Shown: piece after piece, positions 36,875-46,242 of the stretch
Numbering within the stretch: the stretch's first letter is position 1
Layout: every line of letters begins with the position of its first letter
DNA from: Conoideocrella luteorostrata
Lineage: Eukaryota; Ascomycota; Sordariomycetes; Hypocreales; Clavicipitaceae
Assembly (NCBI GenBank): GCA_032433595.1
Contig: JASWJB010000135.1
Coordinates: 1 to 64,000, forward strand
Length of the DNA stretch: 64,000 nt
Reading direction: 5' to 3'
Notes under the pieces: generated by a model
Database searches by the model: none
What the model was told of the DNA's origin: nothing
Seen by the model: the letters and a program-made list of their open reading frames with translations, nothing else
Made by a program: the position numbers and the translations under genes

Positions 36875-38077
36875 CTAAAAAAGCACCCGAAAGCCATGAG
36901 GTGGTTCAGGGTCTCGATCGGCAACTTGAATCGGGGACCAAGTCCATTGCCAAACACTGATTTCCGGAACACAGGAGAAGGTAATTTGCCCACGGGTGCC
37001 TTGCACAGCAATACGTGACCAAGGCGGCGCTGCGGTCGTATTATGAGTACGCAGCAAGTCAGCAAGAACAGTGACGGTGTCGTACCCCTCGAAAGCGACA
37101 AAGGAAGGCGTCTCAGCCAACCTGTCCTTCAGAATGGCTTCGATGCGTACACCTAGAGGGCTCAGCCGGTCGGGCAGGTAACGCAAGAACGGAATAACAG
37201 CGCCTTCGTTGCCAAGCGATCTTGACCAGCCAGCAAATTCGGCTTGACCAGCCGGAGTACTTATCAACATGCTGCTAAGGCGCTTGTCGCGGCGAACTGC
37301 CTTCACGATTGAAATGGCTGGCTCGGGCTGGCCTACAAGAAGAAGAAGAGCCGTGGTGCGAGCCCCCTGCTGGAGTATTTCATCGCATACAGTGTCGGGT
37401 GTGAGCTCCCGCATATCTAACTCAACGACGCTGCCACCACGCGATGCGAAATGTTCTCGCAGGATGCGACTTCCACATCTCCAGTAGACGCTCGAAGTGT
37501 CGGCAGCAACGGCAATGCTGCTGTGACCCGTGGCCAGCAGAAAGTCGGCAAAAACGCGCCAGCCGCGCGATTGAGGGGGGGCAAGGCGAGCAACCCAGCC
37601 AGTTGGCTGTTCATCATCAGTGAGTGAGTCCAGCACTGCGGACGAGCAGAGATATGGAAGACGGACGGCGGTTGCCCTTGTGGCGACAGCCCGGGCGACG
37701 ACGCTGTGATATTCACCGGCCAGGGCGGCAACACCAAGGCCAGAGAGCTCATCGACGGCGGCCGTTGCTTTTTGAGGATCGCCGGCCGTGTCCCTGATTA
37801 ACAGTTTGAGCGGGTTTCCCAGTACGCCGCCAGATCGGTTGACCTCCTCAGCAGCTAATTCGAGTCCCGCTATCAAGTGATTGCCGGCGTCGATCCAGCC
37901 CGGCTCACTCAGCGGGGCTAGAGCGCCTATTTTGATGCAGGTATCGCTGCCCTGGGTCTGTCCCACGTCCATTTTGCCTGCTTGACCTGAAGTCCAGATC
38001 TCACCGCGCTGTACGGAGTACTCCAATGACAAAAAAAAAAGAAAAGGTAGAAAGGGCAGGCGATAGTAAAAGCTCAT
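36875..38077 (-). CDS. Type I periplasmic-binding-protein-like (Leu/Ile/Val-binding fold)
   Basis: An intronless ORF encodes 400 residues from the ATG at 38077, or 365 from the ATG at 37972 (MDVGQTQGSD). The body matches the bacterial ABC substrate-binding family Peripla_BP_6: IKIGALAPLSEPGW, then GLELAAEEVNRSGGVLGNPL and LLIRDTAGDPQKA; VAALAGEYHSVVARAV, then RLPYLCSS; GWRVFADFLL; SIAVAADTSSVYWRCG; and SFVAFEGYDTVTVLADLLR near the end. The long start adds a hydrophobic stretch (LPFLPFLFFLSL) that could be a secretion signal, but it overlaps an A-run and a copy of the dispersed TACGGAGTA motif, so it may be non-coding. Fungi have no ABC importer for such a protein, and none is nearby. Acquisition from bacteria and a role as extracellular ligand binder are inferences. 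Confidence 0.8.
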   Translation of the reverse strand: MSFYYRLPFLPFLFFLSLEYSVQRGEIWTSGQAGKMDVGQTQGSDTCIKIGALAPLSEPGWIDAGNHLIAGLELAAEEVNRSGGVLGNPLKLLIRDTAGDPQKATAAVDELSGLGVAALAGEYHSVVARAVATRATAVRLPYLCSSAVLDSLTDDEQPTGWVARLAPPQSRGWRVFADFLLATGHSSIAVAADTSSVYWRCGSRILREHFASRGGSVVELDMRELTPDTVCDEILQQGARTTALLLLVGQPEPAISIVKAVRRDKRLSSMLISTPAGQAEFAGWSRSLGNEGAVIPFLRYLPDRLSPLGVRIEAILKDRLAETPSFVAFEGYDTVTVLADLLRTHNTTAAPPWSRIAVQGTRGQITFSCVPEISVWQWTWSPIQVADRDPEPPHGFRVLF

Positions 38078-38477
38078 GTACAAACCCTATACGGAGTACT
38101 AACAAGTCGATTCTTTTGGGAGAAGCAAGAGTAGTATCAAATTAGCGCGACCATAATCGCAAGTCTGCAATTGTTAGCGGTGAGTCATGTTTACGACCAA
38201 AGGGCGTAAGCCCCTCATTGGATTTCTATCAAGTTTCATGAATTCAGACGAATTGTTCAGTCACTGATACACCTGACCTTGAGTATTGTGAAAACGATTA
38301 CTTTTATTATCCTTCACAGCCCCTCCCCGAGTAAACCAAGCTTAGTCGAGCCCTTTACGGAAGCTATCTCCTCTTTACTTTAACACGCATTTACTCTGCG
38401 TTTCCCGTTGGTGCATCGGCCCCGAGTTGCGAGTACTCCTTTGTCTCTGATGTCGAGCTGAATTTCATCCTCAATCC
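38078..38477. other. Intergenic spacer
   Basis: This 400-bp spacer lies between the binding-protein-like gene and the small secreted protein gene, both on the minus strand. TACGGAGTA occurs at 38090. No gene is seen. Confidence 0.45.
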
Positions 38478-38912
38478 TCAAGGGTACCCTGGAATCGGAC
38501 ACCGTTTGCCGCCGTCGCCTTCAATATTGGGGTGTTTGGGCCGTTTGCAAACTGGGGGATCAGGAATTGTACCACGCGGTCTCTTTGCGCAACATCCCTT
38601 GCCAAAACAAGTCCATCCATTCTTGCAGCAAACAACGCCTTGTTGGCAGCCGCAAGGCCAGTTGCTAATCTTGTTGCACTTTTCGATTCTGTTGCAATCC
38701 GATGGGAACTGGTCTCTGCAGTCGTATCTAAGAGCGAATAGGCATCTGCAGTCGCAGTTGGGGTCCGCCCCACGGAGGTTGGGGAGTCCTTGCGTATTCA
38801 CATCGTTTCGGGTAGTGTGCGTGAGCAGGCCTTCGTCGTGGGGCACGGAAACCGCCAAAACATTGCTAAAGGCAATAGCGGCCAAGAAGACAACTGAAGA
38901 TAAGAAACGCAT
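38478..38912 (-). CDS. Small secreted cysteine-rich protein (15 Cys)
   Basis: This intronless ORF encodes 144 residues. A clear signal peptide (MRFLSSVVFLAAIAFSNVLA) is followed by a mature part with 15 cysteines: a CDCRC cluster, four spaced Cys, then CGC, VCC, GCC and two single Cys near the end, with Pro- and Lys-rich gaps. The C-terminus is KRCPIPGYP. The pattern is not one I recognise by family, but a short secreted Cys-rich protein in a filamentous ascomycete is an effector candidate or a small wall protein. The odd Cys number leaves at least one unpaired residue. The gene sits 400 bp upstream of the binding-protein-like gene in the same direction; any link is speculative. Confidence 0.7.
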   Translation of the reverse strand: MRFLSSVVFLAAIAFSNVLAVSVPHDEGLLTHTTRNDVNTQGLPNLRGADPNCDCRCLFALRYDCRDQFPSDCNRIEKCNKISNWPCGCQQGVVCCKNGWTCFGKGCCAKRPRGTIPDPPVCKRPKHPNIEGDGGKRCPIPGYP

Positions 38913-40166
38913 TGCAAAGGATGCTTTTAAATTAAATCCCGAGATGGGTTATCGAATAATTTACAAAGGAAAAACGAATTAACAACGTAGGTAAGTGCTG
39001 TCTTTTATAGTTTTATTGCTGTTAGCAGCTTTCTATACTGCCTGATAACTTTGAAGCAATTCTAGACTAGTTAATACAAGTAACAAAGATTATTCCCCGT
39101 AAAATATGGAGTACATTAGCATGTTATATCGTTCTTGCTTATTCTATGACCAAGCTTATCCGACGTCTGCCCCGAAAATTTTCCATGCTCTGCGATGCGA
39201 ACACACTCTCGACCCCGCTCTAGTTAGTTAGTTATAGCTCTTGCAGGGGAGGAGATATTTTCGACCGAATAGCTATCATTGTAATCCAAGGTCCTGAGTA
39301 ATTGTTGAAGCAACGCTCCGTGACACATTGCCACTCTGACAGTTCTACCATTGTAAAGATGGGGTGTTTTGGGAGCCCCTAGAAAATAGAGTTATAAAAC
39401 TGGTCGGCGGCGGATGTCAACGATGCTCGTATGCTACTTTGGCTCGGTGTCCGGCGAGAATGGGCAGCCCGCGCAGGGTGAACCGGTGCACGGATGCGAG
39501 CCGAAGCCGTTTGTATGTCACCAACTACCTACTAAAGTGGGCATACAATAAGCGCTACAACGAGTGCTCCCACTAAATCTGCTTGTGAGACAGGCGAGAT
39601 CCGCGGAAACCTCTTAACTAGCTTCCAGGGTGTGGGTGTATTCCCCATAAGTGTGTTCAATGTCGCTAACTGCGCCGGATCAACCGTCGAGGCGAGTAGG
39701 ACACGCCGCTGCGGCCAAAATCCGTGGCTGGAACTGACGAGAACAAGGGCCATGATCAAAAGTCCGGCCGTAGAGGTAAGCTCGATGACGAGGCTGTCTG
39801 CGGGTAGGAAGCCGAGGGAGGCGTTAAGATAGCTTGAGATCATGCAGCAAAGGGCTTGAGCAACCTTTGCGTTTTGAGAGGAACCGGAAATTCAAGGGCA
39901 CAATGATGACAAGGTTCCAAAGGAAGTCACCTCGGAGATTGCGCTTATGCATGTTGGCCGTTATGACCAAAATCAGTTCAGCGAAGTAAAGAGTTCAGTT
40001 ACTCCAGAATAGCATATCTTGGACCATGTCCAATTGAATCTAGCTGTCATGTACTGCAAGATCTTCATCTCAAATGCAATCCTAATGGGCGCACACGCAG
40101 CTGGCTCGGGTGAAACCGGAAATTGAACACTGCGTAACTCAGTAGATATCTGTCACTATTTTTGTA
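38913..40166. other. Intergenic with a possible gene remnant
   Basis: On the minus strand at 39532-39843 an ORF holds one hydrophobic helix (STAGLLIMALVLVSSSHGFW) and looks like a scrap of a membrane protein, without its neighbours. The rest is A+T-rich and without a gene. Confidence 0.35.
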
Positions 40167-41389
40167 TCAGTCAGACTCAGACTCCTGTTCATCCATTTCC
40201 CTTTGCCATGCCCATTTTCTTCGAAAGGCTCTCTTTCTTGCGTCATACCAGTCCTCGTCAGTCACCCAGTTGAGAGAATCGTTCACGTCCCTAAGTCGGT
40301 AATCGTAGTCTTTTGGTCCGAACGTTCTGCGCTCCCACAAGTCGCGGTATATTCCTGTCTCAGACAATGGCTCCTCTGGGTCCACCCGTACGCGATTATC
40401 GAAATTTGGCACGATTGGCAATGGAATTTCACTCTTGACGTCCTTTGATGTTAGGAAGTCTAATAGAGCTTGGCGCTGTACGTCTGTTAATTTGCATATG
40501 CGATAAGTTACGTCGGCTTGATCTGCGTGAATGTATATGGCGGATGGCTTTATACAACCAGTTTTAGCATGAGGACGAAAGAACACCCTATTTTCTTGAC
40601 ATGAAGACTCCGAAACATGAAATACTTACATCGGCATGTGGGTTTTGTTTGGGATCACGACGGTCGAAGAGCATGACACCACCTAGAATTCGAGCTTCAG
40701 CCCAGAACCCGACGCCGTCCGAGATACCATTTGGGTACTGATCGTAGTCGCAATACCATTCGTGCCGGAAAAGAGTGGGTGGAGGTTGGCCATCTGGGTG
40801 CTCACACCACCAAACCACATCTTCCTCAAGTGGTATCCATGAGGCCAGACCGTCATTTGCGTGGGATCCCGCATCAACTCCAAGCTGGTGAAGCTTCGTA
40901 CCAAGCTGCCGTAAGGATCTAGCAACCATCTCCACCAAAAGTGCTTGAAATACCCTGGATCCAGGAGCTGCACCGGTGAAACCATGAACAAGCTGTATGC
41001 CGCTGGTCATTCATTAAAGTGTCAAATCGACTAAGCCGTAGTTTCTGGCGAGGAAGACTCACAGGGGAGTTAAATTCTAAAATATTTAAATCTAGAGTCT
41101 CGCGAAACTCTTTTGCTTTGCTCACAGCTCCAACACACACTTCCCGATGAAGCTCGTGCAAGGGATGCCGATGCCAGAGTGGTTGGCTGTAGGAGTCACG
41201 AGCTACAGCTGAGATGGGCAAGCCATCAGCTATCTGAGCGAATGTCAATTCGGCAGCATCTGTCGCGAGGACCCTGTGCAACGCGTGTTCGAATGTTTCA
41301 CGATGGGGATGAATAAGCGAAGCTGGCGTCAATTTCCGGAAAGCTGGGTTGTCTTTCCCCCCTACTTGACTGCGCAAGACGGGTGCCAT
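40167..41389 (-). CDS. Fungal protein of unknown function (three exons)
   Basis: Exon 1 (41389-41063) starts MAPVLRSQVGGKDNP and joins exon 2 at 40992 over GTGAGT..ATACAG in phase 0. The end of exon 2 is less sure: a GTGATC donor after 40659 and an AAG acceptor before 40594 keep frame into the last exon (40594-40167), for about 362 residues. The strong GTAAGT at 40631 does not lead to an in-frame acceptor of usable length. The protein has an alpha-helical first third, a Trp-rich middle (WIPLEEDVVWWCEHPDG), the strand GGVMLFDR and a last block with VTYRICKLTDVQRQALLDFL. That last pair recalls a common unnamed fungal family. No signal or membrane segment is seen. Confidence 0.65.
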
Positions 41390-42019
41390 GAGAGCGGTTA
41401 TGTTTTTGGATGCGACGATATCACGCTTTGAACCTGGGTAAAGCTTATAGAATTTATTGTTCGCGTAATGTAGTGAATTATCATGGACCAATCATGGTGC
41501 ATCAGCGACGGCTTGTGATGAGCGAGGTCAACAGGTCAAAGTTCATGACGCCGCGTAGCGCGCCCAGTACAGTTATGGTTTGGGGCGGGTTTCAGGCGCA
41601 TGCACGGTGCAGACTCGTTGCGCTCGGCCACTCGCGCTCAAGTACATGATTACTTAACTCACTTGGCCACATTAAGCGGCCGCACCTAAGAACGCGCGAC
41701 TGTTCCCATCCTCCTGAGTCCCTCGGCGACTCGCTAGCCAGGAGTCTGCATTGCATCCTGAAATGGTTGGGCCGGTGAGTTTGGCTAACTAAAAACATAC
41801 TTGCAAGTTTGAAGTAACGGCTGTGGTAGAATGGACATTGAACCTCACTTCAAAATACTACCATCATCAAGTACCCAGTAAATATTTGTAGCGGAACCCA
41901 CGTTCCATCCTAGGCCGTAGGTCGTTGCTTCTGGCCAAGCCAAAAGACCTGTCACTTGCCCTGAATTTTGTTATTAGATGTTGGATGAAGCAAAGATGAC
42001 TGTAAACGTGTAATTGGCT
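41390..42019. promoter_or_regulatory. Shared divergent promoter region (inferred)
   Basis: This 630-bp region lies between two genes transcribed away from each other. It is GC-richer around 41530-41770. No clear TATA box decides a start, and no coding sequence is supported. Confidence 0.4.
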
Positions 42020-42749
42020 ATGACTGTAAGGTGGGATTTGGCGGACAGCAAGAGCACATTCGAAAACTTTGACCCGAAACTGGCCGGCCGAATGGATTTC
42101 AACTTCGCAGTAAGTGGCATCGATATTTTGATAATTCTTCGAGTTTTAAAATGCTAACAGTGTTCCCCTTCCAGATTATCGACAACATGATCGAGACAAG
42201 AGACAACGCAGGATACTACACATTCGTCTTTCAAATGGCTATTTCCGCAGCCCATGAGATATGCCACTTCTTGACTGGTTTCTTCACCGGCAGCGCTCAA
42301 CCTTCAACGCCACCGATAGCGGGAGTCCCATCTTCGGGGCCGAGGCAAATTGGCGAGGCAAAGCACTACTGGGAGCGTGAAGCATTTGGTGGGCTTGTTG
42401 AATTTTATGCTAATCCCGAGGATAAGAAGAACCATAGACAGGCAGGCATTCCAAACATCTTTGAAGATTCGACATCCAGGTCTCCTGACAAGCGAGTTCC
42501 TCTTTCGCTAATAGAGAACTATCGTATTGGGCGTAAGCAACGACCCAGAGGCGACGAATAAATAGTCATACTCACAAGCTGACTTATTTAATAGTGTTTC
42601 GATTTCCCATCTCGGTTTCTTGTACAGAAGAAACCAGGAGATCAACTATTAGGAGACAAACTTCTGAGATGAGTGCGCTTCGTGACAACTGGTTGGCGGC
42701 TCAACCCGACGCTGAGTACTGTCACCAGGACAGTGATGTTATTCTGTGA
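42020..42749 (+). CDS. HExxH putative zinc metallopeptidase, fungal
   Basis: Exons 42020-42109, 42175-42532 and 42595-42749 join over GTAAGT..TTCCAG and GTAAGC..TTAATAG to encode 200 residues. The N-terminal part runs MTVRWDLADSKSTFENF. The helix AISAAHEICHFLTGFFTG holds an HExxH zinc motif. Downstream the segment EREAFGGLVEFYANPED offers Glu residues in the place of a third ligand, as in gluzincin-like enzymes. The last exon is Arg- and Ser-rich. No signal peptide is visible, so the place of action is unknown. The last intron is inferred: reading through would stop at 42561 after RGDE, while the splice gives IGLFRFPISV, in keeping with the ending of related fungal proteins as I recall it. 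Confidence 0.7.
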
Positions 42750-43168
42750 TATCTCTGACGGTTCCAAAACAACGCCTCTGACACTTATGAGACGATCTCT
42801 CAGACGATGACGAATTCAATGACTAATTCCTAGCTAGAAGTTATCCATAAGAAGAGGTCGAATTCCTCGTCAGGGTAGCTAGAATACAAGGACTTTTCCA
42901 CTGCTTAGACATCCATAGCCGCTCATCTGTGACAAGTACCGAGGTAGTGGTCCATCAGGAACCAACTCGAGAGCAAGAATGCCTCGGGGCATGCAGCAAG
43001 GAGGCTATTAGCTATTTGTATAAAATTTTAGTTTTAAGTGAAGGAGCCTTCTCTTCTTGTCGCTTCAAATACTTATTTTTTGCTCTTTCCATCAGCCGTA
43101 ATAATATGAGACCCTGATGCTGCCGAATTTATCGACTAGGCGCGGGGAAACCTTCGGATCCGTTGACT

Positions 43169-43216
43169 ATGCTGCTGCTGCTGCTGCTGGCGATGCTGCT
43201 GGCGATGCTGCTGACG
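43169..43216. repeat. CTG/GCTGGCGAT triplet-rich tract
   Basis: Six or so CTG triplets are followed by two GCGATGCTGCTG units. It would read as poly-Ala or poly-Ser in a short ORF, but I do not think it is translated. Confidence 0.75.
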
Positions 43217-44071
43217 AAGGTCTTGTTGCCTAATACTAATGCTGCTAATAATTTTACTATTAGTTTATGTGCTTTTTTTTCTCCGAGGGCCGCTTGCGGC
43301 GAGATTATTGCCTGTGGCAGCCCATGCCTACTTCTTCTATAGCAGAATCTCACCACCTTTTTTGCCGTATCTCAGGGTTCCTCAACACCACGCCTTCACG
43401 ATACGATACATCACGATACATCACAAATTTCATTGACCAATGGCCGAAAGAATTAACAAATTAGGCCCATTAGAGAGGCAGAAAAGACTGAAGATCACAA
43501 GTGCCAGCTCATTAAAGATACAAAGCGGGAAGGTACGCTCCTCCCTGCTCTTGCCCTCGCCTTGCTTAATTGCAAATCTCAGGCAAAGCTTCACTTTCCC
43601 TAATTAGTATACTCCGTAGTTGCAATACAATAAGCTACCCCCCCCATTATAATACCACAAGAACCGTGTCCCAGACCACATGGGAGAAGCAAGTCCAAAA
43701 CCAACCCGAGCATATCCACACACGTCTGTCCAATAAAAATACTGTCATTTGGATCGCCGCCCAGAACAAGGCAGGTGTCGCCTTGGCTAAATTCACAAGT
43801 TCCCCTTACGACAGAAAATGCATGCGAATTTATTCAAGGGCACGAGAACGACAAGTACTCTTCGGCGAGATGCCTCGAGCAGAGAAGGTACGGTCATGTT
43901 AATCCAGGTCAAATGGGGTTCAGGTGACGGGTGAACAAGGGCCGAGGGGGGATTAGTTTATCTGTACTCCGTACTCCGTACACTCTGCTTGACTGCGTGA
44001 CCCACTGCCGACCACCCGGGCCGGCGAGCCCAGACAAACCCAACCCCATCGCCGCCCGTCCGTTTACGAGT

Positions 44072-44204
44072 GTAGTTGGTGTAGTTGGTATAGTTGGTGC
44101 CGCTGGTGCCGTTGATGCAGTTGAAGCGGTTGAAGCAGTTGATGCAGTTGGTGCAGTTGGTGCAGTTGGTGCAGTTGGCGCAGTTGGTGCAGTTGGTGTA
44201 GTTG
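44072..44204. repeat. 9-bp minisatellite (GTTGGTGCA type)
   Basis: About 15 units of a 9-bp repeat, with variants GTTGGTGTA, GTTGATGCA and GTTGAAGCA, run without indels, so every frame repeats in register. One plus-strand frame reads as Val-Gly-Ala units and the minus strand as Asn-Cys-Thr units. Confidence 0.9.
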
Positions 44205-44642
44205 GGGAAAATTGAGTTAGAATCCGCCACAGTCAACCGCTATTCCGTTTCCATCATGATGCGACTGTTCTTAAGTCGAAGGATTTTGCCTTCTTTGGTT
44301 TCCCGATGAATATCGAGCCAGCTGCCCCTTCTGGTGCTATTTCTACTTCAATTGACAACATTGTCATGCCACCCACCACACACCTGCTGGTGTGGGTAAG
44401 CAAACTCGACGTCGCATCACACCACTTTTGCCCCCACAAATGCTCGTCAACATGCAACGATCGGAATACTTAGGATTAGGCCAAGATGCAAGTATGTCGA
44501 TGATTTGGGCCATATAAAGCTATTTTAATGCGCACTGGCACCGTTCGATATATCTCACGTCGTAGCATCAGCCTTGTTTTCCGGCGTTTCTGACATCTCA
44601 AGATTCATTTCATTATTCGTTGTTCATTCTATTGTCGCCGTC

Positions 44643-45003
44643 ATGTCCGCTCCAGCCAAAGCCGCCTCCGCTGCCCGCTACCGCAACGGCTTCCTCTTCT
44701 TAATGTTTGGCACTGGAGGTTAGTTTACCATTCACAATCTGGGCACCCACTCCTAGATGTACTATTAGCACAACGGCGTCTTTTTTTTTTTTTTTTTTTT
44801 TAAAGATGCAGAGTACTAACATCTCTTCATTAGCCATTGCCGTAGGCACATACGTCCGATCCCAGCTTGTCACCAATTCCAACACCATGGACCGTTTCTT
44901 TGCCTCCTACAACACCCCAGAAAGCGAAGCGTCCCGGCGGAGAACATTCGAGGGCCACCCCGACCCGAGAACAAATATCCTCAACTTTCAGGGCTGGAGA
45001 TAG
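44643..45003 (+). CDS. Small single-helix membrane protein
   Basis: Exons 44643-44718 and 44834-45003 join over a 115-nt GTTAGT..CATTAG intron that carries a run of 21 T. The 81-residue protein starts MSAPAKAASAARYRNGFLFL, with one hydrophobic helix (about residues 15-33), then a polar tail rich in Arg, Ser and Pro ending FQGWR. The basic, acid-free start followed by a single helix fits a small inner-mitochondrial-membrane protein, such as an assembly factor or a respiratory-complex subunit, but I cannot name it. A Cys or His metal site is absent. The TATATAAAG-type sequence near 44512 may be its promoter. Confidence 0.65.
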
Positions 45004-46242
45004 AGGGGTCGCTTTGCCTATCCCGAATCTTGTCGACTTACACCTTGAGACTAGGAGTTAAACGTACAGCCCCGCAACCAATGGCGCGCAAGACGCGGTC
45101 GGCCACATCTGTTAAAAACTTGGGCTTTTCATCGCATACCAATTTAAAATTAAATACAGTGCACATCTGTCATCTTTCTAGTATTCTTTTAGTGCTTTTT
45201 TTTCTTTCATCGAGTGGAAGGACTATCTTGTCTTAAACGAAGCCGAAGATCGGCTCTTCAAAATATTAACACGTCGTTCCATGCGTCGCCGGTACATCTT
45301 TGTTGGGGGTATTGCGTGCAGTGGGCAGGTATCCGTCAGCGTTTGGTTGCGGTTATGTGAGTAACCAAAGATCCGACCCACAAAATAGGGTAGCTAGAGG
45401 CCACTTTATATGCTATTACATTGTCCCGATGCCCTGACCGTAGTAACCGTGTGCCCACTGTAATACCTATAGTCTGGATATTAATGTTCAGCCATTTCGG
45501 GCAAAACTGAGGACCGGTAGCGACTTCTTTACTACTAGTAGTAGGAAAGGAGCCAGGCTATGCGAAGAACTCGGCGTATAGGCTCAGTTAGTTTTTTTTT
45601 TCGTTTCCTTCAGTATCATGCACCACGGGCCTGTATTAATATCAAAAGCCTTGGCGTGGTCGAGTATGGTGAATGCACAGTGACGTGCTGCCCTGCAATT
45701 GTGTACAGACGGTTGGTTTCTTGGAAGTCTGCCACAGCGACGCATTCCAGTCCTGGTGCTTCGTTCCATGCACATACTCCGCACTCTGTACCGTTGTCTG
45801 TGCTAGCGGTGGCTGGACGGTGCAATAGTGGGCGTCCGGCTCCTATAAGCGCTGAACCGCTGACTGCATAACTGAATGGTTCCGCGGCTGGGTAAAGGGC
45901 CTGACGCAAGGCTGGTGCTTGGATGGAGGTCTTGGGAGCCGCAGCCAGAACGCTGTGACTCCCGAGAACTTGCCACTTGTGTACTCCGTGCCGCCAACCA
46001 TGTTGTATTCATTGTTTACTTCATTGTTCATTTTTGACATGACATTCGGTGACCTCAATGTCTCGGCCTGCCCCGCCACCGGGCTGGCTGGTGGCGAGAG
46101 TGAGACATGGTCCCAAAACAGCGTAGATGTCGGGACCCAGTTTTACGAATGCGAATCGACAGCACAAACGGTGCATCTCTTGTTGAAACTTGCCCTCTTC
46201 CTTCTTTTTCCCTCTCCTCCCCATCTTTAAATTATCGCCAAC
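45004..46242. other. Intergenic with one dispersed-element copy
   Basis: No gene is seen. One copy of a short dispersed element lies at about 45375-45420. The region just upstream of 46243 is CT-rich, fitting the leader of the next gene. Confidence 0.45.

Larger units (their letters stand above)
42750..44642. other. Intergenic with repeats
   Basis: No gene is supported. CTG-type triplets fill about 43169-43216. TACTCCGTA lies at 43610, and overlapping copies lie at 43965 and 43972. The 9-bp minisatellite is listed separately. A 110-codon ORF at 43570-43902 has no domain. Confidence 0.45.

Noticed and set aside
33745..38912. Idea of a functional cluster joining the HET, binding-protein-like and Cys-rich genes
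   Set aside because: Same strand and closeness only; no shared domain, regulation or known pathway supports it.
43931..44215. Val-Gly-Ala repeat protein encoded by the minisatellite
   Set aside because: No gene context, and the composition follows directly from a DNA repeat read in frame.
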